Below, piece by piece: positions 53,034 to 61,136 of a stretch of DNA of 64,000 nt. Numbering within the stretch: the stretch's first letter is position 1; every line of letters begins with the position of its first letter. The translations under genes and the position numbers were made by a program. The notes under the pieces are model-generated. The model had not been told where the DNA came from. It did not search any database and saw only the letters and a list, made by a program, of their open reading frames with translations. This stretch comes from Methylocystis sp. SC2 (GTDB taxonomy: Bacteria > Pseudomonadota > Alphaproteobacteria > Rhizobiales > Beijerinckiaceae), in contig NC_018485.1 of assembly GCF_000304315.1 (NCBI RefSeq), positions 1,892,501 to 1,956,500 on the forward strand, given 5' to 3'.

Positions 53034-53834
53034 TCATGTCCGCTTTGGAACGCTTCGGGAGATACTTGGAACGGCTTGCCCGCGGTTGGCAGGGCGGCGT
53101 TTGGGAGAATGAGCCTGCAATCGTTGCCGCCACTCAACCGCGAGCCCTTCCGCCAGCTTGGTGAAGCCCTCCAACCGCGTTAGTCGATCCTCCAACTTAC
53201 GGCGCGCTTCCGCATCCAGGTCTGGCTTATTGTCGAGATCGGCAGCCGAGGAAACGAAGCGGACCACGACTTCTGAGACACCACCATCAGCCCCAGCTGC
53301 TTCTGCCAGCTTGACCCATTCCTGGGATTTGTCGATTGAGGCACGAGCCGCTTCTGCAAGGCAGTATCCGATCAGGACCTTTGCCGAATAATCGAGGCCG
53401 TCGACCATCTTGAGCCAAGCTTCAGTCTCAGCCTTTTCCTTTCTGTCATTCGTCGATGGCCGAGCGGCACGGAAGTAGCGAGGGGTGTCGTCATCCGGGT
53501 TTAGGCTTTCAACTGCGCGAATGATGGGCTCCAGATCTTCAAACGGGCGCTTGCCATTCGGTAGCTCGGCGCGATGTTTCCAGAGCGCCAAGATAGCGTC
53601 GAAGCAGTTCTTCTGAGCTGAAGCCTTGTCTTCGCCAGTCGCGCTGTCGGCATTGGTGATCAAGTCAGCGAGATAGTGCGCCATCCAGCGGCCGAGTGTA
53701 TCTACCGAGTCATCTAACCCGAGCTCTTCTACAAGCCGGCAGCCCAAGGCCACAATAGGATCAGAGTGTCTCGAATCGCCCGTCCGATCCGAGGAGGTAG
53801 AGTCTGGCCCTGGTCGGGACTTCTTCCTTGCCAT
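53034..53834 (-). CDS. Small partner protein of the STAND defence locus (Avs3A-like by position)
   Basis: The protein is about 266 residues: a basic, disordered N-terminus ('MARKKSRPGPDSTSSDRTGD') and a helical body with no motif I can name ('VDTLGRWMAHYLADLITNAD', 'DYSAKVLIGYCLAEAARASI'). It overlaps the end of the giant NTPase gene by about 74 bases, so translation is coupled. AVAST type III loci encode a DUF4297-STAND protein plus a second small protein, and this gene has the right place and size. Homology to the described Avs3A is not something I can confirm by eye. ATG 53852 is an alternative start. Confidence 0.6.
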   Translation of the reverse strand: MARKKSRPGPDSTSSDRTGDSRHSDPIVALGCRLVEELGLDDSVDTLGRWMAHYLADLITNADSATGEDKASAQKNCFDAILALWKHRAELPNGKRPFEDLEPIIRAVESLNPDDDTPRYFRAARPSTNDRKEKAETEAWLKMVDGLDYSAKVLIGYCLAEAARASIDKSQEWVKLAEAAGADGGVSEVVVRFVSSAADLDNKPDLDAEARRKLEDRLTRLEGFTKLAEGLAVEWRQRLQAHSPKRRPANRGQAVPSISRSVPKRT

Positions 53835-56800
53835 CTTCAACACTGCTCCCATACGGCCGGTATCGCCGACCTCGCCCGATCTGCACTTTAATAATCAGTT
53901 TGCGGTCGAGCTTGGCCAACATTCCGGTGAGAAAGTCCAACGAAATTTGGAGCCGGCCGCCATGTTCTGGATTACTGCTCTCATGGCGCTTGGCCTCATC
54001 GTAATGACCCCACACCTGTGAGACCATGACGATAGATTCCCCATCGCTTCTCCAGACTCTACGATCCGAGTCGGTCTGAAGACGCATTAGGTCAATGACG
54101 TCACGGGCCGGCATTGGCGGTGGAAAGCTGATGCCTCCGGCCCAGCGATCTTGACCGTCCAACCCCCGGTCGCGGCTATGGTCGACAATCCAGCCCTTGA
54201 GTAAGAAGCCCAGTTGATCGATCTCCATATCGCTTCCGGCACTCGGGATCGCGTAGTCATGAACATTGTTTACCGTGCCAAGCGCCCGAAGCAGCGCGAG
54301 GGAGTTATCGGGCGATACGAGAGCGCTGCTTATGTGGACGGACTGCTGACGCTCGGAATCAGCTTCTGTCCAATCTCCCCAGACGTTTAGCAGACCTCCT
54401 GGACGCAGTGCCTCGTCGAAGTCATCCATCGTTATGGTGCGCCCTTGGTCATCACCTTTCTCTCGATCCTGCCAAGCCGACCTTTCTAGCGGCGTCGGAT
54501 CGCGCCGGTCCCAAAGCCACCGTCCATCCCTTCGTGCAAGGTCGTGCCTCTTGAGCCAGTCCGCGAACTCATCCTCCTCCTCGTATTCGGAATCGCGATG
54601 CGTGCGCGTGCTATGCAGGAGCTTCCCGGCCACGATCATCATCGCGTGATAGCTATAATAAAAGTGAAGGGTGTCGGAGCGCGGATACGAGCCGTGCGAA
54701 TGATGCGTGTGATCTTCTTGGTAGAGCTTCCGCCGGCCTCGCTCATCCTCGTCCCATCGACCCCTGGCGGTGAAGCCCAGATCGGCTCGGATCACCTTCA
54801 ACGCCGCCGCCTCAATCTCCTCTTGCGATAGGGCAAAAACCCGGCCGAGAGGCGCGTACCAGTGGGGGCCAAAGTCGATACCAAAATAGAAGCGATCATC
54901 TCCGCTCGCAGCCGGCTCGTTATTGGCCTGCCGGTGAATGCGATCGTACGACTTAGATTCCATGACGGGGAGAGGGGATACGTTGACCCGGCTGAGCCGC
55001 TCCTTGATATCATCCCCATTCGCCAACGCTCCGTAGTCTACCAGCGCAAGCCCTGCGCGAGCCGCGAACTCCCTGATGAGGACGTGAGGCTGGCCCTTTA
55101 GCGCCCAATCGACAATTGCACCCGCCCAAGGCGCAAGCACCGCAGGAAAATCGTTTGCCGCACGCGCGACGCCAATGAGGAACCATTGCAGCGCATGCAG
55201 CTCGTAGAACGGCAGCCTGGCGTCGGCAAACGGCCCGCCTTTCTTCTCAGCTGCAAGTTGCATTAGGTGGACGAGCACGTCGTGCCGCCCCAAGGCAACC
55301 GAGCCTAGAACGGCGTGTGCGCCTTCCCACCGCAAGACGCCTTCCGGTGCTGCCATGGAAGCCCAGATGTAACCCGCTAGCGAGGCCCTGATATCCGTGG
55401 GCGGCAGGAGTTTGCTCGACCAAGGGCCATCCCCGTCCTTGTCTTCCATAAGGGGGTTGAGGAGATCAAGGCCAAACTTGAGTCCTTCGAGCGCTTCGTC
55501 CTCGGACAGCTTAGTGGCCAGCATGCCAACCAGGGAAAAAAGTCGACCGGAGTCCGCAAGATCGGGCGTTTCGCCGACCGCGTCGAGCACCACACCGGCA
55601 ATATCAGCTTCGCTTATTCCCGCCAGCTCGCAGGCCATCTTGAAGGGCAACACTTCGTAGTGCCGGTTCTTACTGATGCCCATGCAGTAGCGGCGGCAGA
55701 ATACCTTGAGTGTCGCCTCCATCGCGCGTCTGATCGCGGGCCGACTCTTCCAAGCATCGGGGACTTGCTCTAAGAGGTTCCGGAAATGGTAAAGCCCAAA
55801 CTCAGGTGTGTTGCCGACCGCTTCGATAAAGGCCGGTTCAGACCCAACCGGCAGATGCTTGACTCCTTCACAGAAAAACTGATCGTGATAGAAGGGAAGA
55901 TCAGCACTCTTGAACACCGCATAGGCTCGGGACAAGCCATCGGCCGTCGTCAGGTCGCAACCGGCAAACACGTCGTCCCAGTTTCGCGTGGGTTTGGACC
56001 GCGTCTTTGTCGGGGCATCGATCTGCTCGCTTTCTGGTGTTGTGTTGGCTGCGTTCTTCTCCTCAAACGCGATAACCTCGTCGAGGCCGGCGATTGCAAT
56101 GCCATGCCGCGACGCGACCTCCCTGAACCTCGAGAAACCTCCGCCGCCGAGTCGCATGTAGCGATAGAGATGGGCGGCCGCGGCCTCCTTCTCGCCGCCA
56201 GTTGCGCACGTCGCCAACACTCGGTCGAGTAACCGGTCATACGACCACTGTGCACGAAAGCCGATCAACGACAGCGCGTCCCGCGCATCCAGGGTGCCGC
56301 GCTCGATCAGCCGATCTACTGCAATTGGGAGTATCCGTTCGGACCAGCCGAAGCCACGATCTCGCCATCGGCTCAGAATCGCCAAGGCTGATGACGGGCA
56401 AAGGCCGCAGAGGGCCTCGACGGTCGCGTGCCAATCGAAGTGTTTGTCGCGTACGACATAGTCGTAGGTCAGCTCGGCGCAGCGCGCGAAGTGATAGGCC
56501 ATTTCGGGTGAAGGACGATCGAGGCGTGACGCACGGTCAGCCAAATCCAAAATGGCATCCCAACGCGAAAGATTTTCATCACCGATCTTGCTCGCCACCT
56601 CAACGGCTTCGTTGAAATACGCTTCCGCGTCTGGCCTACTTACGATAAGAATTGCACGAGCAGCATCAATATAGCCTTCGGATTTGTTCTCTGCATCCGA
56701 ACGCTCATCCTTAGTGAGATTGAACGCCTCAAGCGCAAATCCGAGCGCCGCTGCCTTCGTTGCTTCACTCTGGCCGCACAATCGGGCGAGCGCTGTCAGG

Positions 56801-59800
56801 GTGGGCGTGAAGAGCGGCCTCTTCAGGCCGTCTTTCCATTGAGAGAAGTCGGCCAGACTCGTCGCATTTGCCGCGTCGAGCTTGTGCAGGATGTCGAACC
56901 AAAGCAGCGCGATCTCGTTCGATGTATGGAAGTCGTCGCGATAATAAACCTTGGCTGCGCTGCTGGACGCCTGGCGCGTCCGTTTGAGTTCGTCAGCAAG
57001 CGATCCCTTGGTCACGCGGCCAAGAAGCGTTCCCGCCCATAGCTGATGCCACGGAAGGAGCGCGCCTATATCTTCCTGAAACTCCTGAAGATCGCGCGAC
57101 GTGGAATGCTGGTTCTTTTTGTCAATCTCAGCCCTAAGTTCGGTATGAGCCAAATCGAGGAGTTCCAGCACCTGACCTTGTAAGGCCGCCCGTAAACAAT
57201 AGGCGCGCAGTACCGGAAACCGTGACTTTGTGAATCGCGATGTCAGCCCACGCGGCGGCTTGCTTGGCAAATATCGTGAAAGCACGGCCACTGCCTCGTC
57301 AGCGGTGCATAGCGCGTGCTGTAGCGATGCCTCGACGAGCGCAACGACCGCAATGAGCGCGAAGTCCCGATCGTCCCAAGAGTGGCCGTCTCTCAGCTTT
57401 ACGCGCGTATTCGCAATAAGTCGAAAGGCACGGCTCGTCACTTCAGCAGGGGTCGTCCGCTGAACCTCGCGAAGCTCAACTGTGACCGCGAGCATAAGAC
57501 AAAGATTGTTACCAGCTGCGCGGGCAAACTCCTCCACGTCTTGAAGTCGGCCGTGATCGATGAGCCGCCTCGCTACCGCCCGGCCGACCCGGAACGAAAC
57601 CTCGCGGGGTCGCCAGCTGCCCAGGCTACGAGCACCGTCGGCAGGACCGTGGATGTTGATATGCGCGAGTGTCAACTCGACGATATCTTCGTCCGAAACT
57701 TTTTCCTTCTTGCGCTGCTCCGGTGGCAACCGGCTCCAGTTCCGCAACCATTCATAGGCGATGCGCAGGCGGCTTCGCGCATCACCGGCGAGTTCCGAGC
57801 GACCCGACAGGAAGGCGGCCTCATATGCGTGATGGGAACCAAGCCAACCCGAGCGGAACGTGCGTCGGGAAACGATTTCCTGAACGAGATCGGTTTCTAG
57901 AAACGTCGCCGCGAGATCGGTGTTGGCTTGGAGGATTTTCCGTTGCCGATCGTCACCTGCGGTCTCTCCGCCTGCCTTTAGCGCCAGCTTGGTGGAATCG
58001 AGATAACGCTTCGACCGAAGCCCAGCTTTCAAAGCAAATTGCAGGCGTTGCAGTTCAACATCCCGCTTCTCTAGGGGGGTTGTTTCCGGAAGCGCCGCCG
58101 AGGTCAGCGCCAATCGCACGAGTTCGGAATACTTTCCAGCTTCCAGCATCAACTGTGGCAGGACCGACGCAACATAAGCGCTGGTAGCGGCAAGAGGCGT
58201 TAGGCTCGCGATAAATTCGGCTGTCGCTCCACTGGAAGGCTTGAATTTCTCTCGAAACCACGTCTCTACAGGTTCATCGAAAAACTGAATGGTGCTACCG
58301 GCCACGAGGAGGGGGCGACCAAGGTCGATTGCGAAGCTCCTGATCGCTTCCTCGTCAACGCCGGACATCTTCGACAAAATCGGGATTGGGATCAGCGGAC
58401 GTAGCGCCGCGAGCCCGGCACAAATCTTATCGACCTGGGCTTTTTCGACGGGGCCAGTGTTGTCCCTTAGTTTCGCAACGGCACTTTCCAGTAAGGTTCC
58501 GATCGTGTCCTCAACGGTTGTCGGGTTGGGACCAAGCAGCCGCAGCGTCTCCGGAAGCGTAGCATTCCGTGAAAGTGCGAGCGCCTGAACGCGTGGGTTA
58601 TGAGAACTGAGGCGATCGAATTCGTCGATGTCGTGTTCGCTCGCGTCCGGAAACCGCTGTCGAAGATAGGCGGCTGTTTCCTCGCGGCTGAAGGGCCTGA
58701 GTTCGAGCCGCATCGCGTCTAGCGGGGGATCAAGATGGGCCTGACGGTGCGAGCGGCAGAGGAAGACCAGACGTACGTTGTCCGGCGTCTTCTCTCTAAT
58801 GAGGTCACGGACGAATGACCGGGCCTCCCCGATCTCCTCTGCCGCCATCTGCGCGTTGTCGGCCGCATCCACCACGATGCACAGGAGCGCGTGAGGGTTG
58901 GCGAGGCGCACCAGCGTGGCCGCCTGACCAATCCGATGCACGAATGCACGCATATAGTCCGAGGGGCTGGCATGCGAAGTCGGAATTAGCGGGTGGCAAA
59001 GGCCCCTGGTCGCAAGCTCGTTCGCGATTTGCACCAGCGCGTCTCTATGCCGATGGCGATAACTGGACGGGTTTCGGTGAAGGCCGTTGCCATAACAATC
59101 ATACAGGACGCATGGCGATCCGTCGGGGAGGCCACGGGCTATGTGTGTGGCGAACACCGTCTTGCCGACCCCAGCGGAGGCATGGATGACGATCGGGGCC
59201 GTTGCCTCGCTGATCGCTCCAAGGAGGAGGGACTCCTGGCCACGAGGCACTGCCTCATCCAAATCTTTGATTAGGCACGGAGCTGGGAAGAGCAAAGACT
59301 CGTCGGTGTTTAGGGCCCGCTCAACATCCTTTTTCGTGATCGTCGGGTTTAGTTCTCCCTCGGACAGAGCTCGGCGTTTGACTAGCTCATTCAACTGCAA
59401 GGGCGCGTCAACGTCGGCGTCCGCAAGATAGCCTCGCACCTCCTGAGAAAGGATATTGCGTTGCTCCCAGCAGTCGTCCTGCCTGCCCTCGAAGTGCAGG
59501 AGCTTGGAAAAGCCCGCAAGCGCGTCTTCCTTAAGGCCACTGAACCTTTCAAGCTTCTTCAGTTCGGCCGGATGCCGGGGCGATGTCTCAGCAGCGGCGT
59601 CTGCTACGGCTTCGGTGAAGTCCGTGCCGATAGGGCGGTTGGTCACGAACCAAAACTCGAGCTTCGACGCGAGCAAGTCGGCTGCGGAGGTTTGCAGCAG
59701 CTCCTTATAGCGCTTGGCGAACCCCTTGATGGTCTTCTCGAAGCCGCTTGCGGTCCAAGGCTCGGTCGCGTGCCGCGTCGAGTGCTTGAGCTGCATGTAA

Positions 59801-60036
59801 CGGATCAGGCGAGCGCTTTTCAGTTCCTCGCTTCCGTAGTACTCGGCAATATCGATCACCTCCTCTCCCGCGCTGGCGGGAGTTTTATCTTCACGTTCCC
59901 GTGGTGACGGTCCTTCGATGCTGATAGCGATCAGGTCGCTGTGCGCCGAAAGAAGGTGTAAGCAACGCCGGGCCGCCCACAAATAGTGGAACTGATCGCC
60001 ATCGCGGCTTGCGCGGACTATGTTTGTCGTGGACAT
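53761..60036 (-). CDS. Nuclease-STAND NTPase phage-defence protein (AVAST type III / Avs3-like)
   Basis: The protein is about 2,091 residues. The N-terminal ~200 residues resemble a DUF4297/Cap4 PD-(D/E)xK nuclease, with Asp62 in 'VIDIAEYYG' and 'YMQLKHS' giving the Q-x-K signature (Lys84). A STAND NTPase follows: Walker A 'IHASAGVGKTVFATHIARGL' (Lys292) and Walker B 'LCIVVDAADNAQ' (Asp390). The remaining ~1,500 residues are helical repeats, the target-sensing part in Avs proteins, which recognise conserved phage proteins such as terminase. Start is uncertain: ATG 60036 or TTG 60054, neither with a clear ribosome site. It is the largest gene in the window and appears intact. Confidence 0.78.
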   Translation of the reverse strand: MSTTNIVRASRDGDQFHYLWAARRCLHLLSAHSDLIAISIEGPSPREREDKTPASAGEEVIDIAEYYGSEELKSARLIRYMQLKHSTRHATEPWTASGFEKTIKGFAKRYKELLQTSAADLLASKLEFWFVTNRPIGTDFTEAVADAAAETSPRHPAELKKLERFSGLKEDALAGFSKLLHFEGRQDDCWEQRNILSQEVRGYLADADVDAPLQLNELVKRRALSEGELNPTITKKDVERALNTDESLLFPAPCLIKDLDEAVPRGQESLLLGAISEATAPIVIHASAGVGKTVFATHIARGLPDGSPCVLYDCYGNGLHRNPSSYRHRHRDALVQIANELATRGLCHPLIPTSHASPSDYMRAFVHRIGQAATLVRLANPHALLCIVVDAADNAQMAAEEIGEARSFVRDLIREKTPDNVRLVFLCRSHRQAHLDPPLDAMRLELRPFSREETAAYLRQRFPDASEHDIDEFDRLSSHNPRVQALALSRNATLPETLRLLGPNPTTVEDTIGTLLESAVAKLRDNTGPVEKAQVDKICAGLAALRPLIPIPILSKMSGVDEEAIRSFAIDLGRPLLVAGSTIQFFDEPVETWFREKFKPSSGATAEFIASLTPLAATSAYVASVLPQLMLEAGKYSELVRLALTSAALPETTPLEKRDVELQRLQFALKAGLRSKRYLDSTKLALKAGGETAGDDRQRKILQANTDLAATFLETDLVQEIVSRRTFRSGWLGSHHAYEAAFLSGRSELAGDARSRLRIAYEWLRNWSRLPPEQRKKEKVSDEDIVELTLAHINIHGPADGARSLGSWRPREVSFRVGRAVARRLIDHGRLQDVEEFARAAGNNLCLMLAVTVELREVQRTTPAEVTSRAFRLIANTRVKLRDGHSWDDRDFALIAVVALVEASLQHALCTADEAVAVLSRYLPSKPPRGLTSRFTKSRFPVLRAYCLRAALQGQVLELLDLAHTELRAEIDKKNQHSTSRDLQEFQEDIGALLPWHQLWAGTLLGRVTKGSLADELKRTRQASSSAAKVYYRDDFHTSNEIALLWFDILHKLDAANATSLADFSQWKDGLKRPLFTPTLTALARLCGQSEATKAAALGFALEAFNLTKDERSDAENKSEGYIDAARAILIVSRPDAEAYFNEAVEVASKIGDENLSRWDAILDLADRASRLDRPSPEMAYHFARCAELTYDYVVRDKHFDWHATVEALCGLCPSSALAILSRWRDRGFGWSERILPIAVDRLIERGTLDARDALSLIGFRAQWSYDRLLDRVLATCATGGEKEAAAAHLYRYMRLGGGGFSRFREVASRHGIAIAGLDEVIAFEEKNAANTTPESEQIDAPTKTRSKPTRNWDDVFAGCDLTTADGLSRAYAVFKSADLPFYHDQFFCEGVKHLPVGSEPAFIEAVGNTPEFGLYHFRNLLEQVPDAWKSRPAIRRAMEATLKVFCRRYCMGISKNRHYEVLPFKMACELAGISEADIAGVVLDAVGETPDLADSGRLFSLVGMLATKLSEDEALEGLKFGLDLLNPLMEDKDGDGPWSSKLLPPTDIRASLAGYIWASMAAPEGVLRWEGAHAVLGSVALGRHDVLVHLMQLAAEKKGGPFADARLPFYELHALQWFLIGVARAANDFPAVLAPWAGAIVDWALKGQPHVLIREFAARAGLALVDYGALANGDDIKERLSRVNVSPLPVMESKSYDRIHRQANNEPAASGDDRFYFGIDFGPHWYAPLGRVFALSQEEIEAAALKVIRADLGFTARGRWDEDERGRRKLYQEDHTHHSHGSYPRSDTLHFYYSYHAMMIVAGKLLHSTRTHRDSEYEEEDEFADWLKRHDLARRDGRWLWDRRDPTPLERSAWQDREKGDDQGRTITMDDFDEALRPGGLLNVWGDWTEADSERQQSVHISSALVSPDNSLALLRALGTVNNVHDYAIPSAGSDMEIDQLGFLLKGWIVDHSRDRGLDGQDRWAGGISFPPPMPARDVIDLMRLQTDSDRRVWRSDGESIVMVSQVWGHYDEAKRHESSNPEHGGRLQISLDFLTGMLAKLDRKLIIKVQIGRGRRYRPYGSSVEDGKEEVPTRARLYLLGSDGRFETL

Positions 60037-60354
60037 CGGCAGGTAGATGACCAAAGGAGGAGAAAGTGATCTTGGCAGTGGCGTGGAGCAGCTGCAAGGG
60101 CCAGCAGATCATGCTCTTGTGGACAGGTTTGGACACTCGCGCTTAAGAGGACCGGAGCCGAGCATAGTTAGCTCTTCCAACACAGCCATTTGGCGGAGGC
60201 AACTGATGGTGAGCACTTGGCGTGGCGCATCAAGGCGGGCGATAAGCGTCCCCTTGTCATAGCCCCACGGAGCCTATGCGGAGACGACCGGGTGCTAGCG
60301 GTAAGTAAAGCGATGGTGGCCACTCGCTGCGACATTGAGGACCCGCGTAGCACG
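60037..60354. other. 318-base gap between the defence locus and traD
   Basis: Nothing recognisable on either strand. It should contain the promoter of the minus-strand defence locus and the terminator or tail of the traCD transcript. Confidence 0.4.
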
Positions 60355-60636
60355 TCAATACACATCATGGTGCGGCGTTTCCTCTGAGGCGGAATGGGTC
60401 TCTTCCCTCCGTTCTTTCCGTTCAATTTCGAACGCCCGCTTTCCCTTAGCGGCCCACAGCGCTCGTGCATGTTCGCCCTGATCGCTTTGAAGCTTGTCGG
60501 CCATCCAGAGCAGCGCGCCAAGAATGGTGGCGCGATCGTCGCCGGTCAAGTCGACGATGCCGGCCTTGACGACGAGGCCGCCGAGTTCGATCAGATGTCG
60601 CGTGCGCTTGCGGCGCTCGACCTGCCAGGCGCGCAT
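60355..60636 (-). CDS. traD: TraD-type conjugal transfer protein (Ti-plasmid family)
   Basis: The protein is 93 residues. 'RKRTRHLIELGGLVVKAGIV' followed by 'RATILGALLWMADKL' is the TraD family of Ti and rhizobial plasmids. ATG 60636 begins 1 base after the traC stop, which decides the start; the frame is open further upstream inside traC (to 60792). It is thought to assist the relaxosome. Together with traC it forms the leftward arm from oriT. Confidence 0.85.
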   Translation of the reverse strand: MRAWQVERRKRTRHLIELGGLVVKAGIVDLTGDDRATILGALLWMADKLQSDQGEHARALWAAKGKRAFEIERKERREETHSASEETPHHDVY

Positions 60637-60637
60637 G

Positions 60638-60964
60638 TCATACCGCGCCCGCGCCGTCTGATGACGGTTGCGCGCCGCCTGGTTGCGCCGCAACGCCGCC
60701 AGTGTCGCCGCGAGGCGCCGACGCAGTTCGTCGCGACCGGCCCTGAAAGTACGCGGCCCCACGTTTCGCCCATGCCTCCCTCTTTCCGGCATCCTTGGTT
60801 TCCGCCAGTACGATCAGTGCGCCCGCCAGTTCTTCCCCGCTGAGCGCGTCGGCTCCGGTCGAAATGACCAGCTCGCCGAGCTGTTGCACCTTGCGGCTTC
60901 TGAGGTCTCGCGCCTTGTGTTCGAGCGACTTCAGTTCTGCGTCGAAGTCCCGCGGCTTGCGCAT
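60638..60964 (-). CDS. traC: TraC-type conjugal transfer protein (relaxosome accessory)
   Basis: The protein is 108 residues. 'RKPRDFDAELKSLEHKARDL' followed by 'KVQQLGELVISTGADAL' matches the TraC-like small proteins beside Ti-type oriT sites. ATG 60964 is chosen because GGAGG ends 5 bases upstream; GTG 60976 would place that ribosome site inside the gene. It is divergent from traA, with oriT between them. Confidence 0.8.
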   Translation of the reverse strand: MRKPRDFDAELKSLEHKARDLRSRKVQQLGELVISTGADALSGEELAGALIVLAETKDAGKREAWAKRGAAYFQGRSRRTASAPRGDTGGVAAQPGGAQPSSDGAGAV

Positions 60965-61055
60965 CATGTCCTCCACATGCTGTCGATGGAGCGATGATAG
61001 TCGAGCGGCTACCGAAATGCTGTAAGGTTGCCGGGACGGTTGGGGACGGCGTGGT

Positions 61056-61106
61056 CCCTCCCGAGAATTTTTCGAGGGAGGGCGCGCTTATACGTCGTTC
61101 CGACGT
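61056..61106. other. oriT of the Ti-type transfer module
   Basis: Between divergent traC and traA lie three elements. First, inverted repeat CCCTCCC (61056-61062) / GGGAGGG (61076-61082). Second, TAAGCGCGCCCT on the minus strand (complement of 61079-61090), 11 of 12 bases identical to the RSF1010-type nick region TAAGTGCGCCCT. Third, hairpin ACGTCG-TTC-CGACGT (61092-61106). A hairpin directly next to a nick box is the IncQ/Ti oriT layout. Confidence 0.82.
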
Positions 61107-61136
61107 TCGCTTCGCTGTGATGATGTTCGGATCGCG

